In this document: positions 1 to 5,556 of the stretch, one piece after another
Layout: each line of letters opens with the position of its first letter
How positions within the stretch are numbered: position 1 is the stretch's first letter
NCBI GenBank assembly: GCA_025457905.1
Contig: JALOTM010000114.1
Span: forward strand, 1-6,763
Reading direction: 5' to 3'
DNA: 6,763 nt
Source: Methanomassiliicoccales archaeon
GTDB lineage: Archaea > Thermoplasmatota > Thermoplasmata > Methanomassiliicoccales > UBA472
Notes under the pieces: generated by a model
Database searches by the model: none
The model's input: only the letters and a program-made list of their open reading frames with translations
What the model was told of the DNA's origin: nothing
Position numbers and translations under genes: made by a program

Positions 1-1467
1 GGGCTAAGATCCGAGGACCTGGCCAAACAGTTCTACTATCGCGCCTACTTCAACATGACCGCCATCGGTCGGGTGTGGGAGAGGATGGGGATGCCCAGCG
101 ACTCCCTCGAACGGCTCACCGGGTCAGGGGCCAAGGGCCAGGGCGGCCTCAAGTTCAGCCCCTCGCCCAAGATGGCCGCGGTCATGCCGTACATGATCGG
201 GTTCCTCCTGCGCCATCTCTTCATCGCTGACCAGCTCGAGTCCAGGATACCTTCAATTAGGTCGGGCTTCGAGGCGCTGGGCCGCGAGGACCTCACGGCG
301 CTCAGCGAGGAGGAGCTCATGGACAGGGTGGACCGGCTTACCGAAAGGCTCCAGGACCCCATCTACTTCAACGTGGTGATCCCGCTCGCGTCCAGCCTGC
401 TCGGCCGAAGGTTGGAGGCCAGGCTGAGGGAGGTAGGGGTCGAACCATCGAAGGTGGACTTCTTGGCAGGGGCCGAGGTCAGGCGCTATTATCCCAACGA
501 AGGACTGAAGGGCCTTCACCGTGCCTACGACCGGTTGAGCGGGGCCACCAAATCCGCTGTCGACGAACGGGGACTCTCGGCCCTGGCCGGCGATCCGCTG
601 GGGGAGGCCTTCCGGAAGGAGCTAGAGGCCTTCCTGAGGGAGTTCGGCCATCTCAGCGAGAGCGGAAACGACTTCTCCTCGAAACCCTGGCGCGAGGACC
701 CCGGCCTGGTGCTCGAGCTCGTGGTGCATTATCCCGATGAGGTCGGGAGGGACGGGAGGCGCCAGCTCGAGCAGCTCGAACTCCCCCCCAAGGAGAGGAG
801 GAGGGTGCTCTCCTCGGCGAGGCGCGCCAGGAGGATGTCGGTGCTCAAGGAGCGGGTCAGCAGCACCTACACCTACGGCTACGGGCTGTATCGCAACTAT
901 TTCATGGAGGTGGGGAGGAGACTTGCCGACCGCAAGCTGCTCGGGAACCCGGAGGACGTGTTCTACCTGAGCTTGGACGAGCTCAGGCAGATCGTCTCGG
1001 GAGGATGCGCTGGGAACACCTGCAACAACTATCGATTGAGGGCCATGCTCCGTCAGCGCGAGATGGAGGAGCTGAGGCACGTGGAGGTGCCCAGCGTCAT
1101 CCGCGGTGGCAAGGCCCCGCCCCTTACGGCCCGGAGGTCCGGTGAGCTCACCGGCACTCCAACGTCCCGAGGCCGCCATCGGGGCAGGGCAAGGGTGGTC
1201 CGCGGACCGGGTGAGATATCCCGCCTGGAGAAGGGCGACGTGCTGGTCATCCCCTACTCGGACGTGTCCTGGACGCCGCTCTTCGCCAAGGCCGGGGCGG
1301 TGGTGGCCGAGTCCGGGGGCATGCTGTCGCACACCTCCATAGTGGCACGAGAGTACGGCATACCCGCCGGGGTATCGGTGGAGGGCGCCCTGGGCATCCC
1401 GGAGGGCACGGAGGTCATCGTGGACGGCGATGCGGGCACGGTATCCTTCGCCTCCCTGCCCCCATGA
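1..1467 (+). CDS. PEP synthase / rifampin phosphotransferase-like protein, C-terminal part (5' truncated by window edge)
   Basis: The frame is open from base 1 to a TGA at 1465-1467, so the true start lies outside the window; the ATG at 55 is internal. The visible 488 residues are a helical linker followed by a PEP-utilising swivel (phosphohistidine) domain. A motif typical of this family, FGHLSESGNDF followed by KPWREDP, sits near the middle. A segment resembling the 'GRRLADRKLLGNPEDVFYLSLDEL' region of PEP synthase/RPH proteins follows. The swivel domain ends the protein, with GGMLSHTSIVAREYGIPAG carrying the phospho-accepting His (codon 1330-1332). No PEP/pyruvate-binding TIM barrel follows, so the order matches rifampin phosphotransferase-type proteins (ATP-grasp, linker, His domain) rather than full PEP synthase. 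The ATP-grasp part would be upstream and cannot be seen. Members transfer phosphate from ATP through the His to a small-molecule acceptor; the acceptor here is unknown. The family call is firm; the substrate is not. Confidence 0.85.
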   Translation, partial: GLRSEDLAKQFYYRAYFNMTAIGRVWERMGMPSDSLERLTGSGAKGQGGLKFSPSPKMAAVMPYMIGFLLRHLFIADQLESRIPSIRSGFEALGREDLTALSEEELMDRVDRLTERLQDPIYFNVVIPLASSLLGRRLEARLREVGVEPSKVDFLAGAEVRRYYPNEGLKGLHRAYDRLSGATKSAVDERGLSALAGDPLGEAFRKELEAFLREFGHLSESGNDFSSKPWREDPGLVLELVVHYPDEVGRDGRRQLEQLELPPKERRRVLSSARRARRMSVLKERVSSTYTYGYGLYRNYFMEVGRRLADRKLLGNPEDVFYLSLDELRQIVSGGCAGNTCNNYRLRAMLRQREMEELRHVEVPSVIRGGKAPPLTARRSGELTGTPTSRGRHRGRARVVRGPGEISRLEKGDVLVIPYSDVSWTPLFAKAGAVVAESGGMLSHTSIVAREYGIPAGVSVEGALGIPEGTEVIVDGDAGTVSFASLPP

Positions 1468-1509
1468 GCGAGGGCAAGGTTCTTTAACGAAAGGGAGGAT
1501 GGATGGAAC

Positions 1510-2016
1510 ATGCCGCTGGGAGACCCCATGGGAGGCGAGGAGGCCTATGTGGAGAAGGGCAATGTGAAGCGGGTGTGGATCGCCTCCGTCCCTGTGAAGG
1601 ACCTCGACCGGGCCCTAGGCTTCTACGTGGACGTGCTGGGCCTGCCCTTGCTGGTCCTCGACAGGGGCTCGTCATGGGCCGAGGTGGGCACGGAAGAGCC
1701 CGCCGCCAAGATAGGGCTGTTCGTTCCCGGTCCTAGGGAGAGGACGGCTCCTGGCACCAGGACGGGCATCGTCCTGGAGGTGGACAGCATCTTCGAGTTC
1801 CACCGCCGCCTGGTGGACGAGGAGGTGCCCTTCACCTCCAAGCCGGAGAAGAGGGCCTGGGGAGGCATCATGGCCTCCTTCCTGGACCCGGACGGGAACG
1901 AGCTCACGGCCGTGGAGGACCCAGAACATTACCGGCGACTTCCCAGGCCGGAGTGGCGAAGGAAGGAGCGCTTCCCCGAGAGCCGGAGGTCCTGCCGCCG
2001 GAGCTCACTGCCCTAG
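1510..2016 (+). CDS. VOC (glyoxalase/bleomycin-resistance fold) family protein
   Basis: This is a 168-residue soluble protein with one VOC module at about residues 19-136. It opens with RVWIASVPVKDLDRALGFYVDVLGL (beta-alpha of the fold) and closes with ASFLDPDGNELTAVED, the usual last strand. Lengths of 120-150 residues are typical for single-module members. The Arg-rich tail (about 140-168) is extra and overlaps the convergent gene at 2005-2819. The positions that carry metal ligands in glyoxalase I appear to be Ile at the first and Thr at the last, so a metal-dependent glyoxalase activity is doubtful. The start is uncertain. ATG 1510 follows GGGAGGAT (1493-1500) at a long spacing. ATG 1528 is also in frame. 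GTG 1549 has AGGAGG (1538-1543) only 5 bases upstream and would give a 155-residue protein beginning close to the fold. The 42-base gap after the preceding gene suggests co-transcription. Substrate unknown. Confidence 0.85.
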   Translation: MPLGDPMGGEEAYVEKGNVKRVWIASVPVKDLDRALGFYVDVLGLPLLVLDRGSSWAEVGTEEPAAKIGLFVPGPRERTAPGTRTGIVLEVDSIFEFHRRLVDEEVPFTSKPEKRAWGGIMASFLDPDGNELTAVEDPEHYRRLPRPEWRRKERFPESRRSCRRSSLP

Positions 2017-2819
2017 GACCTCCCGAGCCTGGCGCTCGATGTCCTGCGCCGATTCCCTGCTGAGGAGGGTGCTCAGATCCCTCTTGCGGGCCAGCACATC
2101 GTCGATGGTGATGAACTTGTGCGCCAGAAGGGTGACCTGGTCGCTTCGCCGCATCTCCAGCATGGTGACGGGGAAGATGCGGTGGACGGTGGCCAGTTGC
2201 TCCAGCCCCTGGCCTTGCGGCACGCCCCAGCCCAGGACCTCCATGCCCACGCAGCGGGCGTACCTCTCCACGTCCGAGGTGAAACGGGTGTTGGTGACCA
2301 GAAGGGGCCGGTCGAGACCTTCCTTCTCCTTGAGGTCGAGGAACCGCGCATAGACGTAGAGGCGAGGAACCGCGCATAGACGTAGAGGGCGCATTGGATG
2401 TTGCTCTTGGTCCCCAGGGAGTTATGGAATTTGCATTCCACCATGACCCTCTCCCCGCCCTTGTCCATGAGGACGTCCACCTCGTGCTCGACGCATCGTC
2501 CTCGCAGCATGAGGCGGTTGGAGGCCTCGAACCCTTGGGCGCTGAAGATCCTGGCCACATAGGTCTCGAAGTTCTCACCCTCGGGGCCCAGGCGAAGCAG
2601 CGCCTTCTTCAGGCTGTAGCGCGCCGCCTTCCGGCCCTGGAGCATCTGATGAATGCGCCGGTAGATCTCCTCGGTGCTGATGCCATCGTAGAGCTGCGCC
2701 TCCAGCCTCCGGACGATGGCCTCGGCCTCCGCCTCGTCGACGTCGGCGCGCAATATGGCCCGGAGGGTCTTGGCCCTGTCGAACTCCTCCCTCTCGCCGG
2801 ACCTCTTTATCACCTGCAT
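2005..2819 (-). pseudogene. ATP-cone / PD-(D/E)XK (Mrr-like) nuclease fusion, frameshifted by a 26-bp tandem duplication
   Basis: Starting at ATG 2819, residues 1-90 form an ATP-cone (VIKRSGEREEFDRAKTLRAIL at the front, ISTEEIYRRIHQ inside), a nucleotide-sensing domain best known from ribonucleotide reductase and NrdR. Residues about 84-150 begin a restriction-endonuclease-like domain: FETYVARIFSAQGFEAS, then EHEVDVL with Asp115, and VECK with Glu128 and Lys130, the D...ExK catalytic pattern. At residue 152 the frame breaks at the tandem repeat. The disrupted frame runs on to 2073 as low-complexity residues, while the genuine remainder (DLKEKEGLDRPLLVTNTRF... to ...AREVLGQ) lies in another frame ending at TGA 2005. 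Deleting one 26-bp copy joins both into 262 residues. The catalytic motif lies before the break, but 110 C-terminal residues are lost. The upstream neighbour on the same strand is the winged-helix regulator, 56 bases away. The SD is weak. It could be a recent mutation, a reversible phase switch or an assembly error. Confidence 0.85.
2337..2388. repeat. Exact 26-bp tandem duplication
   Basis: Bases 2337-2362 and 2363-2388 are identical over 26 positions (each begins cgaggaaccgcg and ends gacgtagagg), and they abut with no spacer. The flanking bases differ (t at 2336 against g at 2362; c at 2363 against g at 2389), so the unit is exactly 26 bp. Because 26 is not a multiple of three, it shifts the frame of the nuclease gene on the minus strand. 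The peptide LYVYARFL is encoded in one frame by one copy and in a second frame by the other. Confidence 0.97.
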
Positions 2820-2875
2820 GGCTGGTACCTGGCCTAGGCGGCTATGGCCCTGACGCTATTTCTTGTTTTTCCGTC

Positions 2876-3340
2876 TCAGAGATGGTTCAATGGGTACCTC
2901 GCGCGGTCCTGCCGTACGACCTTGCATCCATCGGCATGCAATCCGTCGAAGCCGCGCTGCAGCGACTCGACCATCCCATTCTTCCAGGAGATGACCGCTT
3001 CCAGGTTCATCTCCCCCATCTTCACGTTGATGTTCTTCACGCAGGAGATGTAGTTGGCGGCCCTCCCACGAGAGGAGGTTCGGGTCATCCCCACCCGGGC
3101 CATGAGCCCGAACTCCACCATCTGCTCCACCAGCTTGTAGCAGGTGGCCAATGGTAGTCCCAGCTGGCGAGCCATGTCGTTGACGGTCATGCTTCTCCTC
3201 CCTGAGATGGAGAGGATCCCGAGCACGTGCGGGCTGATCAAGAAATGGATCAGTTGCTCGTTCTGCGTATGGTCCGCTTGCTGGATGGCCGTAAAAATGG
3301 ACATCTCTTGGTCTTCCTGATACGAATCAGCTCTGTACAT
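2876..3340 (-). CDS. Winged helix-turn-helix transcriptional regulator
   Basis: The ATG at 3340 gives 154 residues. The DNA-binding part is a winged helix at about residues 30-100: HVLGILSISGRRS, then MTVNDMARQLGLPLATCYKLVEQMVEFGLM (helix-turn-helix, about 51-80), then a short basic wing (RVGMTRTSSRGRAANYI). This is the layout of ArsR/MarR-like archaeal regulators with a C-terminal helical extension (about 101-154). Three scattered cysteines (67, 100, 139) do not form an obvious metal-binding motif. TTG 3346 is an in-frame alternative, and ATG 3304 is possible because it follows AGGA and keeps the whole HTH. ATG 3340 fits best about 10 bases after the start predicted from the TATA-like element at 3371-3381. 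Paired TGAT-N4-ATCA dyads around the start suggest autoregulation. The gene lies between sufB and the ATP-cone/nuclease gene, all on the same strand. Effector and targets are unknown. Confidence 0.85.
   Translation of the reverse strand: MYRADSYQEDQEMSIFTAIQQADHTQNEQLIHFLISPHVLGILSISGRRSMTVNDMARQLGLPLATCYKLVEQMVEFGLMARVGMTRTSSRGRAANYISCVKNINVKMGEMNLEAVISWKNGMVESLQRGFDGLHADGCKVVRQDRARYPLNHL
3317..3330. promoter_or_regulatory. Candidate operator site 2, CTGAT-N4-ATCAG
   Basis: CTGATACGAATCAG is a perfect dyad with 5-base arms, sharing TGAT-N4-ATCA with site 1. The two centres are 41 bp apart, close to four helical turns. It falls in the first codons of the regulator if translation starts at 3340, or in its leader if it starts at 3304. 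Confidence 0.4.
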
Positions 3341-3358
3341 CCCCAACCCTTGTCCAGG

Positions 3359-3370
3359 TGATGGGCATCA
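3359..3370. promoter_or_regulatory. Candidate operator site 1, TGAT-N4-ATCA
   Basis: TGATGGGCATCA is a perfect dyad with 5-base arms. It lies directly downstream of the TATA-like element, between it and the predicted transcription start. A dimeric winged-helix protein bound there would block polymerase recruitment. The same TGAT-N4-ATCA pattern recurs at 3318-3329. Confidence 0.4.
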
Positions 3371-3381
3371 TTATAGATAAA
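3371..3381 (-). promoter_or_regulatory. TATA-like box of the winged-helix regulator gene
   Basis: Read on the minus strand this is TTTATCTATAA, an AT-rich island in GC-rich surroundings. Its centre is about 36 bases upstream of ATG 3340. An archaeal start site about 25 bases downstream would fall near 3350, giving a leader of roughly 10 bases. Confidence 0.45.
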
Positions 3382-3476
3382 ACCTTGTTGAAAATGGAAG
3401 CTGGATTGGCCTAGCGCCGCTACTTCTCTAAGAGACTGCCGCGCTCGGAAGGGGGCCCAAAGGCAGGACATCGGGC

Positions 3477-4709
3477 TCATATGGCCCGCATGTCCGTCCT
3501 CTCCATGGTGGCGTCGATCTCCCGCTTGAGGTTCTCTGGCAGGCCCCTGATCCCGACCTCCAGGAAGCCGCGCACGATGATGCCCACGGCCTCCTCCTCG
3601 CTCAGGCCCCGGGCCATGAGGTACTCCACCTGGTCCTGGGCGATCTTGCCCACGGCGGCCTCGTGCGTCATCTCCAGGTCGGGCACGTAGGCCTCCAGCT
3701 CGGGGATGGCGATCTGCACCCCTCCCTCGCCAAGTATGAGCCCGCGGCACTCCAGGTGCCCGCGCACGTTCCTGGCCTTGCCCACCATCTGCCCCCTGGC
3801 GATCACCTTCCCGCCGGTGGCGATGGTGCGGGATATCATCTCGCAGCGAGAGCCCTCGCCCGAGAGCACCGCCCTGGTGCCCAGGTCCAGCTCGCTGCCC
3901 GGGTGCGCGATGGCCACGGAATTGAACCTGGCGAAGCATCCCGGCCCTTCCAGCCGCGCGGTGGGATAGGTCTGGATGCTTTTCACTGGTCTGAGGGCGA
4001 CGTAGTTGTTGATGAAGGTGGAGCCCTCCTCCTGGACAATAACGGTGCGGGGCCTGACCCCGATCTGCTCGGACCAGTTGTGGATCATGGTGAAGGTCAG
4101 CTTGGCCCCCTTCTTGATGTAGAACTCGCTGATCCCCAGGTGCAGGGCCCTCTCCACCCCTTTTGAGGTGGAGCAGCCGGTCATCACGTCCAGCTCCGCG
4201 CCCTCCTCCACGATGACGATGTTGTGCACGCTCTGCGCCACTCCTTTGCCTTTGAGCATCAGGCAGGTCTGGACCGGCGCGGACACCTTGGTTCCCGGGA
4301 GGGCGTGGATGAAGTAGCCGTCAGCCCCCTCCAGATAGGTGCGGGCGGTGAACTTGTCGGCCTCGGGCGACACTCCTTTCCAATAGTAGTCCTTTAGCCA
4401 TTCATGGACCTTCAGGGCGTCCTTGAGGGGCATCACCTCCACCCCCTGGGCCTTCGAAGAGGCATGCACCACGCTCTCGTCCATGAGCACGAAGGAGCCG
4501 GACCGCCCTTCCTCCGTGGGCAGCACGCCGGCCTGAAGCAGCGTCCGCTTCTCCTCCTCGTCGAGCTCGGCCAGCCGCTTGACCCGCTCCAGGTCCTTGG
4601 AGCCTGAGCGGAACGTCTCCAGGTCGATGTCCTCCCCGAAGGCGGCCTTCTTCTCCCTGGCCGCCTCGGCCTTGCGCTTCAGTTCACGGTGGTCAGCTTC
4701 AGCTTGCAT
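3477..4709 (-). CDS. sufB: SufB, Fe-S cluster assembly scaffold (SufB/SufD family)
   Basis: This 410-residue protein is the scaffold of the cytosolic SUF iron-sulfur assembly complex and works with the SufC ATPase. The N-terminal helical part is rich in Lys/Glu. The beta-helix core runs from about residue 130 to 345 (for example VHNIVIVEEGAELDVMTGCS and GSTFINNYVALRPVKSIQTYP), and the C-terminal helices include the family signature MTHEAAVGKIAQDQVEYL and RGLSEEEA. Cys321 and His349/Glu350 have the same spacing as E. coli SufB Cys405 and His433/Glu434 (numbering from memory), so this is probably the SufB-like rather than the SufD-like paralogue. The short length matches archaeal minimal SufBC systems. 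ATG 4709 is preferred over 4793 because the extra 28 residues are out-of-frame sufC sequence, and GAGGAG (4718-4723) sits 8 bases ahead. The gene overlaps sufC by 31 bases, implying coupled translation. No sufD, sufS or sufU is in the window. Confidence 0.95.
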   Translation of the reverse strand: MQAEADHRELKRKAEAAREKKAAFGEDIDLETFRSGSKDLERVKRLAELDEEEKRTLLQAGVLPTEEGRSGSFVLMDESVVHASSKAQGVEVMPLKDALKVHEWLKDYYWKGVSPEADKFTARTYLEGADGYFIHALPGTKVSAPVQTCLMLKGKGVAQSVHNIVIVEEGAELDVMTGCSTSKGVERALHLGISEFYIKKGAKLTFTMIHNWSEQIGVRPRTVIVQEEGSTFINNYVALRPVKSIQTYPTARLEGPGCFARFNSVAIAHPGSELDLGTRAVLSGEGSRCEMISRTIATGGKVIARGQMVGKARNVRGHLECRGLILGEGGVQIAIPELEAYVPDLEMTHEAAVGKIAQDQVEYLMARGLSEEEAVGIIVRGFLEVGIRGLPENLKREIDATMERTDMRAI

Positions 4710-5431
4710 TTTATGCACTCCTCGTAGCCCATCTTGCTGATCTCCTGCAGCAGCTCTCGGGGGTTGCCCGAGCACATGACCGTGCCGTTGCACATGACAT
4801 AGCCGCGGTCCGCCTCGATATAGTCCAGGATCTGGCCGGTGTGGGTGATGACCAGGGCGGCCTTCCCTGCCCTTCCACGGCGCCCCGCGCAGCTGGTGCC
4901 ATGCAGCAGCTCCCTGACCTTGCTGCCTACCCGCTCGATGCTCACCAGGTCGACCCCGCTCTCCGGCTCGTCCAGCAGGTAGAGGCAGGGGTTCTGCGCC
5001 TCCAGCTGGAGCAGCTCCGAGCGCTTGATCTCCCCGCCGGAAAAGCCCACGTTGACGTCCCTCTCCAGGAACCTCGCCATGTCCAGCCCCTGGGCGGCAC
5101 CTGATGCCAACGCCTTGTCCTTGCTGGTCACCTTGACCAGGTTCTCCAGGCTCACTCCCACCAGGTTGGGGGGCCTCTGCATCATGATACCGATCCCGCG
5201 CTTGGCCCTCTCTGTGACGGGCATTTGCGTGATGTCCTCCCCGTTGAACAGGATGCGACCATGGGTCACCTTGTATCCGCTGAATCCCATGATGGTCATG
5301 AGCAGCGTGGACTTGCCCGAGCCGTTGGGCCCGAACAGTACGTTGGTGTACCCCGCCAAAACGCTCAGGGACACGCCCTTCAGGATCCTCCTGCCTCCCA
5401 CCTCGACGTGCAGGTCCTCGATCTCCAGCAT
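4679..5431 (-). CDS. sufC: SufC, ABC-type ATPase of the Fe-S assembly complex
   Basis: This is a 250-residue ABC ATPase that binds SufB and drives conformational change during Fe-S cluster assembly in the cytosol. The motifs are in order: Walker A GPNGSGKST (34-42), Q-loop Gln85 in MMQRPPNL, SufC-type signature FSGGEIKRSELLQL (130-143), Walker B YLLDEPESGVD (151-161), and H-loop His197 in VITHTGQILDYI, a segment characteristic of SufC. The C-terminal YEECIKCK (Cys239, Cys242) resembles the CxxC tail of many archaeal SufC proteins. ATG 5431 starts MLEIEDLHVEVGG, the normal SufC beginning; the upstream in-frame extension to 5581 is not SufC-like. GGAG (bases 5440-5443) lies 8 bases upstream of the start. 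It is the first gene of a sufC-sufB unit, divergent from the HdrA-like gene. Confidence 0.96.
   Translation of the reverse strand: MLEIEDLHVEVGGRRILKGVSLSVLAGYTNVLFGPNGSGKSTLLMTIMGFSGYKVTHGRILFNGEDITQMPVTERAKRGIGIMMQRPPNLVGVSLENLVKVTSKDKALASGAAQGLDMARFLERDVNVGFSGGEIKRSELLQLEAQNPCLYLLDEPESGVDLVSIERVGSKVRELLHGTSCAGRRGRAGKAALVITHTGQILDYIEADRGYVMCNGTVMCSGNPRELLQEISKMGYEECIKCKLKLTTVN
4718..4723 (-). promoter_or_regulatory. Ribosome-binding site of sufB inside sufC
   Basis: GAGGAG on the minus strand lies 8 bases before ATG 4709. It is also the Glu-Glu codon pair of the conserved YEEC tail of SufC. It decides the sufB start and supports translational coupling in the 31-base overlap. Confidence 0.75.
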
Positions 5432-5464
5432 ACCGACAGCTCCGCGGCGAGATGAGTGCTTGAC

Positions 5465-5472
5465 ATTTTTAA
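5465..5472 (-). promoter_or_regulatory. TATA-like box of the sufCB unit
   Basis: Minus-strand TTAAAAAT, the most AT-rich octamer in the sufC upstream region. Its centre is about 37 bases before ATG 5431, so transcription would begin near 5443, with a leader of about 12 bases that still contains GGAG (5440-5443). Confidence 0.55.
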
Positions 5473-5489
5473 CCCTTCCGGACCGCACC

Positions 5490-5502
5490 CACCATACTGG
5501 TG
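5490..5502. promoter_or_regulatory. 13-bp dyad in the sufC / HdrA-like intergenic region
   Basis: CACCATACTGGTG is a perfect inverted repeat with 5-base arms and a 3-base centre. It lies about 18 bases upstream of the sufC TATA-like box, and between two divergent genes. The position suits an activator or a shared regulator. No protein can be assigned to it. Confidence 0.35.
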
Positions 5503-5556
5503 CCACTAGCGGCGGCCGGGACAATGCTAATCTAAGGGTGACGCGCTTCAGGGTCG

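Noticed and set aside
622..1332. Long minus-strand open frame of 236 codons opposite the phosphotransferase-like gene
   Set aside because: It is the antisense shadow of a clearly coding plus-strand gene in GC-rich DNA; its translation has no recognisable motif and is Pro/Gly/His rich.
2337..2388. CRISPR or satellite array
   Set aside because: There are only two units, with no spacers, and they lie inside a coding gene; it is a simple tandem duplication.
2394..2837. Plus-strand open frame opposite the ATP-cone/nuclease gene
   Set aside because: It is antisense to the recognisable ATP-cone and D-ExK coding frame, with no motif of its own.
4710..4793. 28-residue N-terminal extension of SufB
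   Set aside because: It is sufC sequence read out of frame, does not resemble SufB, and the strong GAGGAG site serves ATG 4709.
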